From JANQOH01 sp965200095 (GTDB taxonomy: Bacteria > Pseudomonadota > Alphaproteobacteria > UBA7887), in assembly GCA_965200095.1 (NCBI GenBank), contig OZ241350.1, positions 2,232,001 through 2,296,000 on the forward strand: a stretch of DNA of 64,000 nucleotides. Direction: 5' to 3'. Under the pieces are notes generated by a model, which saw only the letters and a program-made list of their open reading frames with translations, was not told the origin of the DNA and did not search any database. The translations under genes and the position numbers were made by a program. Below, one piece after another: positions 25,607 to 35,247 of the stretch; position 1 is the first letter of the stretch, and each line of letters begins with the position of its first letter.

Positions 25607-26344
25607 ATGATCGCGATGTTCACCGATTTCGGCGTCGACGGCCCTTATGTCGGACAGATGAAGATGGCGATCGCCGCCGTCGCGCCGGCGGTTCCGGTCA
25701 TCGACCTCATGCACGACGCGCCGGCGTTCCGGAACAAGGCCGCCGCCTACCTGCTCGCGGCGCTGGCGCCGGCGCTGCCCGAAGGCGCCGCGGTTCTCGG
25801 CGTCGTCGACCCCGGCGTCGGGCGCGTCGACCGCCGCGCCGTCGTCATGCGCGCCGGGGGCCGCTGGTTCGTCGGCCCCGACAACGGCCTGTTCGCGGTC
25901 GCCGCCCGGCACGCCGGCGCGAGCGAGTGGTGGGAGATCGCGTGGCGGCCCGAACGTCTGTCCGGCACGTTTCACGGGCGCGACCTGTTCGCCCCCGTCG
26001 CAGCCCGCATCGCCGTCGGAGAGGCGCCGCCGGGGCCGCGCTTCGACGCCGCCGAAGCCGTGGGCATGGACTGGCTCGCCGACCTCGGCGAGATCGTCTA
26101 TCTCGACCGCTACGGCAATGCGATGACGGGGATACGCGCCGCCACCCTGCCCATCGATTCGCGCCTCGAGATCGGCGGCGTCGGCATCCGCCGGGCGCGG
26201 ACCTTCTCCGATGTCGCCCCCGGCGAGGCCATCTGGTACGAGAATTCCTGCGGCCTTGTGGAGGTCGCCATGAACAAGGCCGACGCCGCGGCGACAATGG
26301 GGCTGCGCATCGGCGCGCATGTGCTCGCCGTCGCCGCGGCCTGA
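25607..26344 (+). CDS. S-adenosyl-L-methionine hydrolase (hydroxide adenosyltransferase, DUF62)
   Basis: This 245-aa protein carries all hallmarks of the fluorinase/chlorinase-like family: FTDFGVDGPYVGQMK at the start, HDAPAFRNKAAAYLL, VVDPGVG, GPDNGLF, FHGRDLFAPVAA and the C-domain entry YLDRYGNAMTG. These enzymes cleave SAM to adenosine and methionine using water. The halogen-specific insertion of fluorinases is not apparent, so the hydrolase is the best call. The gene stands alone, upstream of repeats and the CRISPR array. Confidence 0.88.
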   Translation: MIAMFTDFGVDGPYVGQMKMAIAAVAPAVPVIDLMHDAPAFRNKAAAYLLAALAPALPEGAAVLGVVDPGVGRVDRRAVVMRAGGRWFVGPDNGLFAVAARHAGASEWWEIAWRPERLSGTFHGRDLFAPVAARIAVGEAPPGPRFDAAEAVGMDWLADLGEIVYLDRYGNAMTGIRAATLPIDSRLEIGGVGIRRARTFSDVAPGEAIWYENSCGLVEVAMNKADAAATMGLRIGAHVLAVAAA

Positions 26345-26399
26345 CCCCCGGGATTCGTCACGCCGCCGAGGCTGCGGCGCAACCTGCAGGAGTTCGATG

Positions 26400-26755
26400 G
26401 CGACGACGATTCCGGCGATCGGGCGTGTGAAGAAACCGGACGGATTTCACTATGGCGGCTGGACAACCCGGGAATCGCCATAGTGAAATCCGGCAACTCC
26501 CAAATAATACTTCATCATTCCCGCGAAAAAGCGTGTGAAGAAATCGAACGGCCTTACAAACACTCGTCATTCCCGCGAAAGCGGGAATCCGTTGCGGCGG
26601 TTCCGTAATAAAACGGGCCGATATTGCGGATGGCTGCCTCCAGATTCCCGCTTTCGCGGGAATCTGGAGGCAGCATTATTCGATAGATATTGTCTTTTAT
26701 AATGCCGATACTTCGGCGATCCGGCCGTCACAATGAGAAGCGCCCGATTGCTTCA
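26400..26755. repeat. Interspersed repeat block flanking the CRISPR array, with two large perfect palindromes
   Basis: Repeat linkers (gcgtgtgaagaaatcg) and attcccgcgaaagcgggaat units are present. Two perfect inverted repeats stand out: 17-bp arms at 26441-26457/26476-26492 and 19-bp arms around a TTTC loop at 26633-26674. No gene is seen between 26345 and 26783. Confidence 0.75.
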
Positions 26756-26783
26756 CACGCTCGATCATGCCGGTCTGTATCTA

Positions 26784-29700
26784 CGGGCCATCCCCGCGCG
26801 GGCGGGGAACGCGCGGCGGGAACCGGGTATCGTTGGCCGCGCCTCGGGCCATCCCCGCGCGGGCGGGGAACGCGAGGGAGCTATGAGGCGAGGGAGAACG
26901 GAGTTCGGGCCATCCCCGCGCGGGCGGGGAACGCCTTGCGCTGACGCAAAGCGGGGCGGCGAACGCCGGGCCATCCCCGCGCGGGCGGGGAACGCGAGCC
27001 GCGACTCGTGGACGCCGATCGACCACGCGGGCCATCCCCGCGCGGGCGGGGAACGCCATTTCAGTGCGGAAGAAGACAGCACTGGATACGGGCCATCCCC
27101 GCGCGGGCGGGGAACGCGGCGGCGCTCGACGACGTCGGCGCGACGCTAATCGGGCCATCCCCGCGCGGGCGGGGAACGCATGATATCCAGCAGTTTCGGA
27201 GCGAGGTGGTTCGGGCCATCCCCGCGCGGGCGGGGAACGCGTAGCCTGGAGGACAACACGACCCGGCATCTCGTCGCCATCCCCGCGCGGGCGGGGAACG
27301 CGTTTCCCGGTTGACGATGAGCAGAGCGTAATCCGGGCCATCCCCGCGCGGGCGGGGAACGCCTGAATCAGCCGCAAGACCCGGAGAGAGTGGTCGGGCC
27401 ATCCCCGCGCGGGCGGGGAACGCGCCACGACCGCCTCCGCATCGGCCATCGCCGACGGGCCATCCCCGCGCGGGCGGGGAACGCAGCGCGCGGTAGGCAG
27501 CCCACCGGGCGGGCGTCGGGCCATCCCCGCGCGGGCGGGGAACGCATCCCGTATCTGACGGAATCGCAGCAACGGGACGGGCCATCCCCGCGCGGGCGGG
27601 GAACGCGACCGCGGGAAGCGCCGTGACGGACGCAAGCTCGGGCCATCCCCGCGCGGGCGGGGAACGCAACGGGAACGGCGTGGCGCCGAACGTGCAGGGC
27701 GGGCCATCCCCGCGCGGGCGGGGAACGCGAACCCCATCTGGTCCGCGCATTTGTAGACCTCGGGCCATCCCCGCGCGGGCGGGGAACGCGACGGAGGAAT
27801 GATCTCGAACCCCGTGCCCGTCGGGCCATCCCCGCGCGGGCGGGGAACGCGGTGGAGGACGAAGAATGACTCGGCGCGACTACGGGCCATCCCCGCGCGG
27901 GCGGGGAACGCATGTTCCAGATCGCGAACGCGGTCTTCGGATCCGGGCCATCCCCGCGCGGGCGGGGAACGCGTCCTCCACCGGAATCGGTCGTATAGGA
28001 ACAACGGGCCATCCCCGCGCGGGCGGGGAACGCATCGTATTCGACCCCTGGAAGAAGCCGGAGTTCGGGCCATCCCCGCGCGGGCGGGGAACGCGACCAT
28101 ATAGTGAACCGGGATGTTCCCCGAGTCGGGCCATCCCCGCGCGGGCGGGGAACGCTCAATGCTCGCAAGCTGGTCGCGCAACGTTTCCGGGCCATCCCCG
28201 CGCGGGCGGGGAACGCGACAATCAGGATTGAAGCGATTATACGTCGGGCGGGCCATCCCCGCGCGGGCGGGGAACGCCGGGCGGGCAGCTCTCCGGCGAG
28301 CTGCTCGTTCGGGCCATCCCCGCGCGGGCGGGGAACGCACTCGTCGCCGCCCTCGGCGCGCCGCCGCCGGTGGGCCATCCCCGCGCGGGCGGGGAACGCG
28401 CCGCGCGGGCTGCCGAACTATCCGGTGTTCACGGGCCATCCCCGCGCGGGCGGGGAACGCCGTTCACGCAGGCGGATATCGAGGCGAAAGGTCGGGCCAT
28501 CCCCGCGCGGGCGGGGAACGCGGGTCGGATACGGCCGGGAACTATCGGTTCGCCGGGCCATCCCCGCGCGGGCGGGGAACGCGCAATCACCCCGCCCGCC
28601 TGCGAGGTGCGGTTCGGGCCATCCCCGCGCGGGCGGGGAACGCACATCACGGATCACCCAGCCCCACACCCGCTCCGGGCCATCCCCGCGCGGGCGGGGA
28701 ACGCTCAATGCGCTTTACCCGCGCCCCGACATCGATCGGGCCATCCCCGCGCGGGCGGGGAACGCCGCCGGGAACGTCGTCTGCCCCCGGTAGTAGGCGG
28801 GCCATCCCCGCGCGGGCGGGGAACGCTTCGGCCGTCTTCGGGAAGCCCACGAACTCGACGGGCCATCCCCGCGCGGGCGGGGAACGCCTTGCCATTTCAG
28901 ACTCGCCCGCACCGGTTCACGGGCCATCCCCGCGCGGGCGGGAAACGCGACTCGTCGAGGATGATCCGGTAGAGGCGATCCGGGCCATCCCCGCGCGGGC
29001 GGGGAACGCTTCGAATGCAGAAGGCTGTATGGCGTAACAGCCGGGCCATCCCCGCGCGGGCGGGGAACGCGCGATAACTTCGGTGAACGGCGCCGTCGTG
29101 AACGGGCCATCCCCGCGCGGGCGGGGAACGCGGAGACTACAAACTTGTCTTCAGCCCGAAGGGCGGGCCATCCCCGCGCGGGCGGGGAACGCGCCGGCGA
29201 CACCGGTACGGATCGCCGAGGAGACGGGCCATCCCCGCGCGGGCGGGGAACGCCGGAGCCGCCGGGCTTCGACCGCCACCGCTCCCGGGCCATCCCCGCG
29301 CGGGCGGGGAACGCGTAACGCGCTCGACTCCCATGGGTTCTTCGGCCGGGCCATCCCCGCGCGGGCGGGGAACGCGCCAGCGTCGTCTTCCCGACGCCGG
29401 GCTGTCCCGGGCCATCCCCGCGCGGGCGGGGAACGCCCGATACGCCCACCGCCCATTCCGACCTCGACCGGGCCATCCCCGCGCGGGCGGGGAACGCATC
29501 GTCGCCGCGATCAGCCCGGGCAGGGCCACCGGGCCATCCCCGCGCGGGCGGGGAACGCCTGGAGGAGGACGAACGGAAGGCTTGCATCACCGGGCCATCC
29601 CCGCGCGGGCGGGGAACGCATTGTCACGATACCCCCGGTCACCGAGACCAACGGGCCATCCCCGCGCGGGCGGGGAACGCGTAGTCGTGGACGCACAGGC

Positions 29701-30900
29701 GCATCGGGAAGACGGGCCATCCCCGCGCGGGCGGGGAACGCCATAGCGCCGACCGCTGGGAGCGCTGGATAGACGGGCCATCCCCGCGCGGGCGGGGAAC
29801 GCGATCTGCTGGGCCTGGACAACAAGCAGGCGAACGGGCCATCCCCGCGCGGGCGGGGAACGCCTCTTCGCTCCGGCCCCGGCGTCAATCCCCGTCGGGC
29901 CATCCCCGCGCGGGCGGGGAACGCGGCCCCCGCAGAAGGAACCGCGTGAATGCCGGCGGGCCATCCCCGCGCGGGCGGGGAACGCCGGAAGATACTCGTC
30001 GGGTCCGCCGTCGCCGGCGGGCCATCCCCGCGCGGGCGGGGAACGCGCCAAGCGCGCCTTGTCGTTCGCCAAGCGCGCCGGGCCATCCCCGCGCGGGCGG
30101 GGAACGCACAGCGCACCCGCGCCAGAAACTCCCTGTCGACGGGCCATCCCCGCGCGGGCGGGGAACGCCGCAGCCGGTCGCGCAACTGCGTGACCGCCGC
30201 CGGGCCATCCCCGCGCGGGCGGGGAACGCGCCAAGCGCGCCTTGTCGTTCGCCAAGCGCGCCGGGCCATCCCCGCGCGGGCGGGGAACGCGGGAGCACGC
30301 GCCACGTCACGTCCGGGTGTCCCGGGCCATCCCCGCGCGGGCGGGGAACGCCCCTCTCCGGCCCACACCAGGCAGGCGGACACCGGGCCATCCCCGCGCG
30401 GGCGGGGAACGCTTGCCGGAAATCGCAGTGTGCACATCGTGAACCGGGCCATCCCCGCGCGGGCGGGGAACGCCGCGGGGATGGTGTAGAGGCGGATCAT
30501 CTCGGCGGGCCATCCCCGCGCGGGCGGGGAACGCGGGGCGACCCTGACGGCGGGGTCGTCCTACACCGGGCCATCCCCGCGCGGGCGGGGAACGCACCGT
30601 CCAGCGCTGGGAGATGGGCGACACCGGCGGGCCATCCCCGCGCGGGCGGGGAACGCCTGGCGATGGCGGAGCGGATCCATGCGGAGACCGGGCCATCCCC
30701 GCGCGGGCGGGGAACGCGGCGGCCAATTCGACAGGACCAACCCCGCCAGCGGGCCATCCCCGCGCGGGCGGGGAACGCACGCGCCCGCAGACGCGGCCCA
30801 GGCCGTCGCGCGGGCCATCCCCGCGCGGGCGGGGAACGCGAGGCCGTGCCGCAGGTGCGCGGCCGCGTCGGCGGGCCATCCCCGCGCGGGCGGGGAACGC
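26784..30900 (-). CRISPR. Type I-E CRISPR array, 68 repeats and 67 spacers
   Basis: The repeat is 29 bp with a 61-bp period. Read on the minus strand it begins GCGTTCCCCGCCCGC and ends GCGGGGATGGCCCG, a GC-rich I-E repeat with an internal CCCCGC/GCGGGG stem. Spacers are 32 nt, except one of 33 nt at 27118-27150. Repeat variants: the unit at 27273 differs in its first three plus-strand bases, that at 28371 in one, and that at 28920 has G-to-A near its end. The spacer at 30047-30078 recurs identically at 30230-30261. Orientation is set by the repeat and by the leader and cas2 on the right, so new spacers should enter near 30900. Confidence 0.98.
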
Positions 30901-30971
30901 ACTTCCCAGAAGTCGCTGATTCTACGCCATATTCACGATGTCAAACAACCTACCGGCGATGCCGTTTTGTT
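30901..30971 (-). promoter_or_regulatory. CRISPR leader
   Basis: The 71 bp between the cas2 stop and the first (leader-proximal) repeat are richer in A and T than the surroundings, as expected of a leader. No unambiguous promoter hexamers were identified, so the array promoter may extend into cas2. Confidence 0.6.
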
Positions 30972-31280
30972 CTAACTCGCGCAAATCCCTCGATCCGGGT
31001 CGGATATCGTGCTGAAACGCACGAGTTTGAGGCCGTCGAGCTCCGTCGGCATGCGGCGGTTTGTGCCGCACGTATCGAAATCGTAACCCGCGTCGTTGGG
31101 AGCGGACCATGCGATGATCGCATCGCCGTCGGCAATGTGCGAGCGGACCTGATCCCAGATCATTCGACGCGTACGCTGCGAATAGTTTCCTACATACACG
31201 CCCGGCCTGATCTCCAGCAACCAAACCGCCAGACGTCCGCGCAATCTCGGCGGCGCATTGCTAACCGCGATGACCAACAT
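30972..31280 (-). CDS. cas2: CRISPR-associated endonuclease Cas2 (type I-E)
   Basis: A 102-aa I-E Cas2: MTNIAARNFWNSDR-like alternatives aside, the family core is MLVIAVSNAPPRLRGRLAVWLLEIRPGVYVG followed by RRMIWDQVRSHIADGDAIIAWSA. Together with Cas1 it forms the spacer-integration complex. The frame is open upstream to 31370. I give the end of the frame near 31280 because the core methionine (MLVIAV) lies close to the cas1 stop; the genes overlap by a few bases. It is the last gene before the leader. Confidence 0.85.
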   Translation of the reverse strand: MLVIAVSNAPPRLRGRLAVWLLEIRPGVYVGNYSQRTRRMIWDQVRSHIADGDAIIAWSAPNDAGYDFDTCGTNRRMPTELDGLKLVRFSTISDPDRGICAS

Positions 31281-32205
31281 CGCCGCCCGGAACTTCTGGA
31301 ATAGCGACCGGTTGAGCCTCTTCCGGCGGTCGAGGCGGGTCGACGCCGCCTGCGGACAACATCTCCTCAATGGCGGGGATAAGGCGGTTCAGTAATCCCG
31401 TCTTCCTGAAACTGTCCCGACATCCGCGCCTGACCGATCCGACGATGTCGCCGCCGCCCTTGCCGCGATGCGCGGCGCCCGCCATCCGAAACGCGATCGG
31501 GACCACGGTATCGAACTTGAATATGTCGGCCACGTCATAAACGAAGGATTGCGGTTTGCCGGTATGCAAGAAACCGATGGCCGGCGCATATCCCGCCGCC
31601 AGAACGGCAGCCTCCGCCAACCCGTAGAGGCACGACGTCGCTTGACTGAGGCAGCGATTGGGCAGGTCAGCGGATCCCCAATTGCCGGGATCGTAGCGCC
31701 GTCCTCGCCACGGCACGCCGTATTGCCGGGCCAACAGCTCGTAATGCCGCTTCACGCGGGCGCCTTCGACGCCGCGCAATTGATCGATGGAACGACGCTG
31801 CGGGGCCGGTTCGCCGAAACGCATGTCATACATCTTGCGGACGACCTTGAGACGCGCATCCGGATCCAGCGCGAGGCGCGCCTGATGAAGCAGCCGGTCG
31901 GCGCGCGCCCCGCCGGGCTGGCCAGCCGAATAGAGACGGACCCCCGCCTCGCCGACCCAGACCAGCAGGCAGCCTACGCGCGCCGCGAGCGCGACAGCGG
32001 CATGGGAAATGCGCGCGCCCGGTTCGAGCATCAGACAGGCAAGGCCCCCGACCGGGATATGCGTGCGTACACCCGTCCGGTCGACGACCACGAACGCGCC
32101 GTCAAGCACGTCGAGCTGCCCCTTCTCAATGAAAAGGATGGAAGCGCGGTCCTTGATCGGAATCGGGCGCGGCGGCGCCAGACCCGGCATCGCCGACATG
32201 GCCAT
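31261..32205 (-). CDS. cas1: CRISPR-associated integrase Cas1 (type I-E)
   Basis: The protein is 314 aa. Metal ligands fit I-E Cas1: E147 in RGVEGARVKRHY, H214 in GFLHTGKPQSF and D224/D227 in VYDVADIFKFD. The N-terminal PIPIKDRASILFIEKGQLDVLDGAF is also typical. With Cas2 it integrates new spacers at the leader end. Its start lies 1 bp after the cas6e stop; a nearby ATG two codons in could be used instead. Confidence 0.97.
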   Translation of the reverse strand: MAMSAMPGLAPPRPIPIKDRASILFIEKGQLDVLDGAFVVVDRTGVRTHIPVGGLACLMLEPGARISHAAVALAARVGCLLVWVGEAGVRLYSAGQPGGARADRLLHQARLALDPDARLKVVRKMYDMRFGEPAPQRRSIDQLRGVEGARVKRHYELLARQYGVPWRGRRYDPGNWGSADLPNRCLSQATSCLYGLAEAAVLAAGYAPAIGFLHTGKPQSFVYDVADIFKFDTVVPIAFRMAGAAHRGKGGGDIVGSVRRGCRDSFRKTGLLNRLIPAIEEMLSAGGVDPPRPPEEAQPVAIPEVPGGDVGHRG

Positions 32206-32898
32206 TTACGCCCTGCGTATCAACATCAACCCGCAGCCATAGGCTTTCGCTGCGCCGAAGCCGCGCACGATGCCCGCAAGAAATACCGTCGGATCACGCA
32301 CACTCAGAATGCCTTCGAAATCGAGTGTCGAAAAGGCCATCGCCTTCTCGCCCGCCTTCCGGGAGACGCGGTGTTGCCGATAACCGTCGATCCGGACGTC
32401 GGCGTCCGCCACCGAAAAACCGGCGTTTGCCCCCTGTCGTTCAAGCCACGCAAAGCCTCGATCACGCATCGCGTCAAACCGATGTTCGGCCCGCTCGCCG
32501 GAGGGATGTTCGCAAAGCGCATCCATGACGACGTCGTGCTTGACCGAGCGGCCGCCGGCGGGCGGGCGGCGACGGACAACCGGATTGGCGCGCAGCGAAA
32601 AACGAAGCCGGTCTCCCTCCGCCAGCGCCGGCGCGAACGGCTTCGGTTCCCGAATGTCGAACAGACTATGCCGGTCACAGGGAATCCGTTCGGAAAGAAT
32701 CAAAAAGCCGCCGCGCCGCTCCTCTTCCCGCCACAGGAAATCGCGTCCTTCGCTCGAATCTTCGGCGAACAGCGACCATACGAGATGGTGCCCGGGGTGC
32801 CGCGACCCTCCATCGTCGCCGAGCAGCAACGGCAGCAGCGCCCTGAGCGAGGCGTCGCGCTTGAGGCGAACCTGGGAGAAATAGCGCGCGGCGGTCAT
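32206..32898 (-). CDS. cas6e: CRISPR RNA endoribonuclease Cas6e
   Basis: This 230-aa ferredoxin-fold endonuclease cuts the repeat to make mature crRNA. Family features are MTAARYFSQVRLKRDA, the catalytic-histidine region GHHLVWSLF, and the C-terminal glycine-rich loop VRGFGAAKAYGCGLMLIRRA. The start at 32898 overlaps the cas5 stop by 4 bp (ATGA); an open frame continues to 33297 but is out of register with Cas6e. Confidence 0.96.
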   Translation of the reverse strand: MTAARYFSQVRLKRDASLRALLPLLLGDDGGSRHPGHHLVWSLFAEDSSEGRDFLWREEERRGGFLILSERIPCDRHSLFDIREPKPFAPALAEGDRLRFSLRANPVVRRRPPAGGRSVKHDVVMDALCEHPSGERAEHRFDAMRDRGFAWLERQGANAGFSVADADVRIDGYRQHRVSRKAGEKAMAFSTLDFEGILSVRDPTVFLAGIVRGFGAAKAYGCGLMLIRRA

Positions 32899-33626
32899 TC
32901 CCCGCCGCCTTCCCAGGGAACGATTCGCTCCGGCCGATCGGTGAACCGCCAGCGCGCGCGACCGACGACCGCGTCGCGTCGCGTTTCGAGGCGCCCTTCC
33001 TCCCGCGCGCCCGGCGCGTCGGCGTCGGACGCGATCTCTCGCCATGGCGCGCCGTCCGAACAAATGCGATTCAAGACCGCCTCTTCCTCTTCGTTGCGCC
33101 GCCGGGCCCTGAAAGCGGCGATGAACGTGTCGGCATCGACGATGGTCGGGTCGAGCGGCAAACCCAGCGGCGCCGACTTGCGACCGAGATAGAGCGTGAA
33201 CCACGGGCGCCGCAGCGCTTCCGCAAGCCCGTCGAGATCGACGGCGGAGTCCGCGCGACGCCAAAGCGCGACCGTAAAGCAGGCGTCCGACCGCCACTCC
33301 CGACGGGAAACCACGGTATGGAGGCCGTCGGAGTCCAGTTCCGCCTTTCGGGTGGCGAATGTCCGACCCTTTCGCGCCTTCGGAGTTTGGACAGTGTGGT
33401 AGTCGATGAACGGCCTCCCCGGCGCGTCCGTTCTGACGGCGTAGTACAGGCCGGCTTCCAGGGACCGGTGAGCCCCTTCGTCGCCGCGATCATAGCCGAG
33501 GGCGGCGGCCGCCAGACCGAAAACGGCGGACCGTCCCGGGCGCGCCCAGCTCATGCGCCGCTCGCCGACGGCGACTTCGCCGAGGGATCCCATCGGCGCG
33601 TAAAGCGTGAACAGGAGAAACCGCAT
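32895..33626 (-). CDS. cas5e: Cascade subunit Cas5e
   Basis: A 243-aa RAMP protein that caps the 5-prime handle of the crRNA. It has the N-terminal LLFTLYAPMGSLGEVAVGERR (I-E Cas5 pattern with SWG/AVGE-type loop), GRSAVFGLAAAALGYDR, and the central DYHTVQTP segment conserved in I-E members. It sits between cas7 and cas6e, 4 bp after cas7, and is translationally coupled to cas6e. Confidence 0.95.
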   Translation of the reverse strand: MRFLLFTLYAPMGSLGEVAVGERRMSWARPGRSAVFGLAAAALGYDRGDEGAHRSLEAGLYYAVRTDAPGRPFIDYHTVQTPKARKGRTFATRKAELDSDGLHTVVSRREWRSDACFTVALWRRADSAVDLDGLAEALRRPWFTLYLGRKSAPLGLPLDPTIVDADTFIAAFRARRRNEEEEAVLNRICSDGAPWREIASDADAPGAREEGRLETRRDAVVGRARWRFTDRPERIVPWEGGGE

Positions 33627-33630
33627 GGCG

Positions 33631-34683
33631 TTACGTCACGGCGAACTCGGTCAGATCCGCGAGGGTTCCGGAGCCCGCGAGGCAGTTCATGGTGCAGGTT
33701 TCCTCCGCGCAACCTCCGTAGGCGCTGTCGAGACGATCGCGGAAACCCTCCAGCGCTTCGATCGACGCCTGTCCCTGATCGCCGTCCGACACGGGCTTGA
33801 GAAAGGCGGCGGCAAGGCTGCGCGGCTGTCCCGCCCCCTTTTCGCCCATCGCATAAAGGGCCCGGGCATGGCTCGCGAAACTCGCCCTTTTTCCGCGCGG
33901 TCCGACGGTCGCCGCCGCGCTCACCAGTGCGGCAAGGCTGGCGTCCCGCACCGCGCGAGTCCCGTCGAGATTGCGCAGCAGCAACCCGCGATCGACGCAG
34001 ATATAAAGGTAGAACACTCCGGCGCCGAATTCCTGCACGCCGACGAAACCCGCGCCCGCATCGTCCGGTTCCTCGCGGGATTTCAGATCATCGACGGCGG
34101 TGTAATAGTCGTCTTCCGCCACCGCCTTATGGGTGGTGAGAGCGTGTGCGACCTGCACGGCCGCTTCTCGGTTGAACTTCGGGGCATCGGCGAGCATTCG
34201 GCCGAACATGGCGATATCGGCGGCCGTGTCGCTCCTGCGCAACAAACCGTCGGCTTTCGGCTCGCCGATATCTTCTCCCTTCAACGCCCGGTCGGCGAGA
34301 GCGAGGGCGTCCGCGCGCTCTGCCGGAGAGATGAAGGCGAGTTGTTCGATGAAAGCAGGGTCTTTGTCATTTTCCCCGCGAATTTTGCCGAACACCCCGG
34401 CGATCGCCCGCGCCGTGCTCAACGCCGCATCCGCTTCCATCTCGCCTTCGAGCAAATGGTCATACAGTTCGTTGCCGAGGCGTTGCGTACGGCTGGCGAG
34501 GCGCCCTTCGAGTCCGCTAACGAACGCGTCCGACTCCCGCCAGGCGCGCTTCAGGCTTTGCGAAGAGATACGCAAGCGCGGCGCGCCGCCGAAAAGGACG
34601 CTTTTCGGGCGGCCCGTATCGTCCCGGTTCAGGTTGGACGGGCCGTAGGCGGTGAGCAGGTGGAGCTGAAGGAAATCGGCCAT
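33631..34683 (-). CDS. cas7e: Cascade backbone subunit Cas7e
   Basis: The protein is 350 aa and forms the six-copy crRNA filament. It begins FLQLHLLTAYGPSNLNRDDTGRPKSVLFGGAPRLRISSQSLKRAWR, the diagnostic Cse4/CasC opening. Further marks are AMFGRMLADAPKFNREAAVQVAHALTTHK and a C-terminal MNCLAGSGTLADL. Length is normal. It follows cas11 by 18 bp. Confidence 0.97.
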   Translation of the reverse strand: MADFLQLHLLTAYGPSNLNRDDTGRPKSVLFGGAPRLRISSQSLKRAWRESDAFVSGLEGRLASRTQRLGNELYDHLLEGEMEADAALSTARAIAGVFGKIRGENDKDPAFIEQLAFISPAERADALALADRALKGEDIGEPKADGLLRRSDTAADIAMFGRMLADAPKFNREAAVQVAHALTTHKAVAEDDYYTAVDDLKSREEPDDAGAGFVGVQEFGAGVFYLYICVDRGLLLRNLDGTRAVRDASLAALVSAAATVGPRGKRASFASHARALYAMGEKGAGQPRSLAAAFLKPVSDGDQGQASIEALEGFRDRLDSAYGGCAEETCTMNCLAGSGTLADLTEFAVT

Positions 34684-34701
34684 GGAACGGTTCCTCTCGA
34701 T

Positions 34702-35247
34702 TCAGGTTGCGGAGGGCGCGGGAGCGCCCTGCGCGGTCTCCCGCCCGACGGGGCCTGCGGCAACGCCATAATAGTCGAATATCCAGCGCTCCCGTATCCT
34801 GTCGCCCCAGCGCAGAACGGAAAACGACATGTCACGGACGTTCGCTTTTCCCTTCGTCAAGCGAACGAGACGGCGCATGGGATCCAGAAGTTCATCGCCC
34901 GGAGTCAGCAGAAGACGACGGAAACGAATCGCCGAAACGACCGCATCGTCATCGTCGAGCGAGCTCGGGCCGATGGCCCGGGCGATTCTGTTATCGTCCT
35001 TCTCCTCAACGAACGCCAGAACGCCGGCCAGCACGGCGACCCGGTGCACGCGTTCGCAGCGGAGCATAGCGATAAGGCGAAGCGCTTCCGGTTCCTGCAT
35101 GATTTCCAACGGCGTCGTCGCTCGCCGCAAGCGAGCGCGCGCCGACCGCCGGGCGCCGCGTCGAGCGGCGTCGCCGGATTCGTTCAAAGTCCGATCGAAC
35201 CACCGCGCCGCTATGTCAGCGCTCGTTTGCTCCCGCGAATCGGTCAT
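34702..35247 (-). CDS. cas11e: Cascade small subunit Cas11e (Cse2)
   Basis: A 181-aa, mostly helical, Arg-rich protein in the canonical position between cas8e and cas7e. Typical Cse2 features are AARWFDRTLNESGDAARRGARRSARARLRRA and the later AIRFRRLLLTPGDELLDPMRRLVRL. It stabilises the R-loop as a dimer in Cascade. Its start overlaps the cas8e stop by 4 bp. Confidence 0.93.
   Translation of the reverse strand: MTDSREQTSADIAARWFDRTLNESGDAARRGARRSARARLRRATTPLEIMQEPEALRLIAMLRCERVHRVAVLAGVLAFVEEKDDNRIARAIGPSSLDDDDAVVSAIRFRRLLLTPGDELLDPMRRLVRLTKGKANVRDMSFSVLRWGDRIRERWIFDYYGVAAGPVGRETAQGAPAPSAT

Noticed and set aside
26781..30902. Many long open frames on both strands through the CRISPR array (up to about 550 codons)
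   Set aside because: They are translations of the 29-bp repeat (recurring RSPPARGWP or GHPRAGGER strings) and arise because the repeat lacks stops; none has gene-like features.
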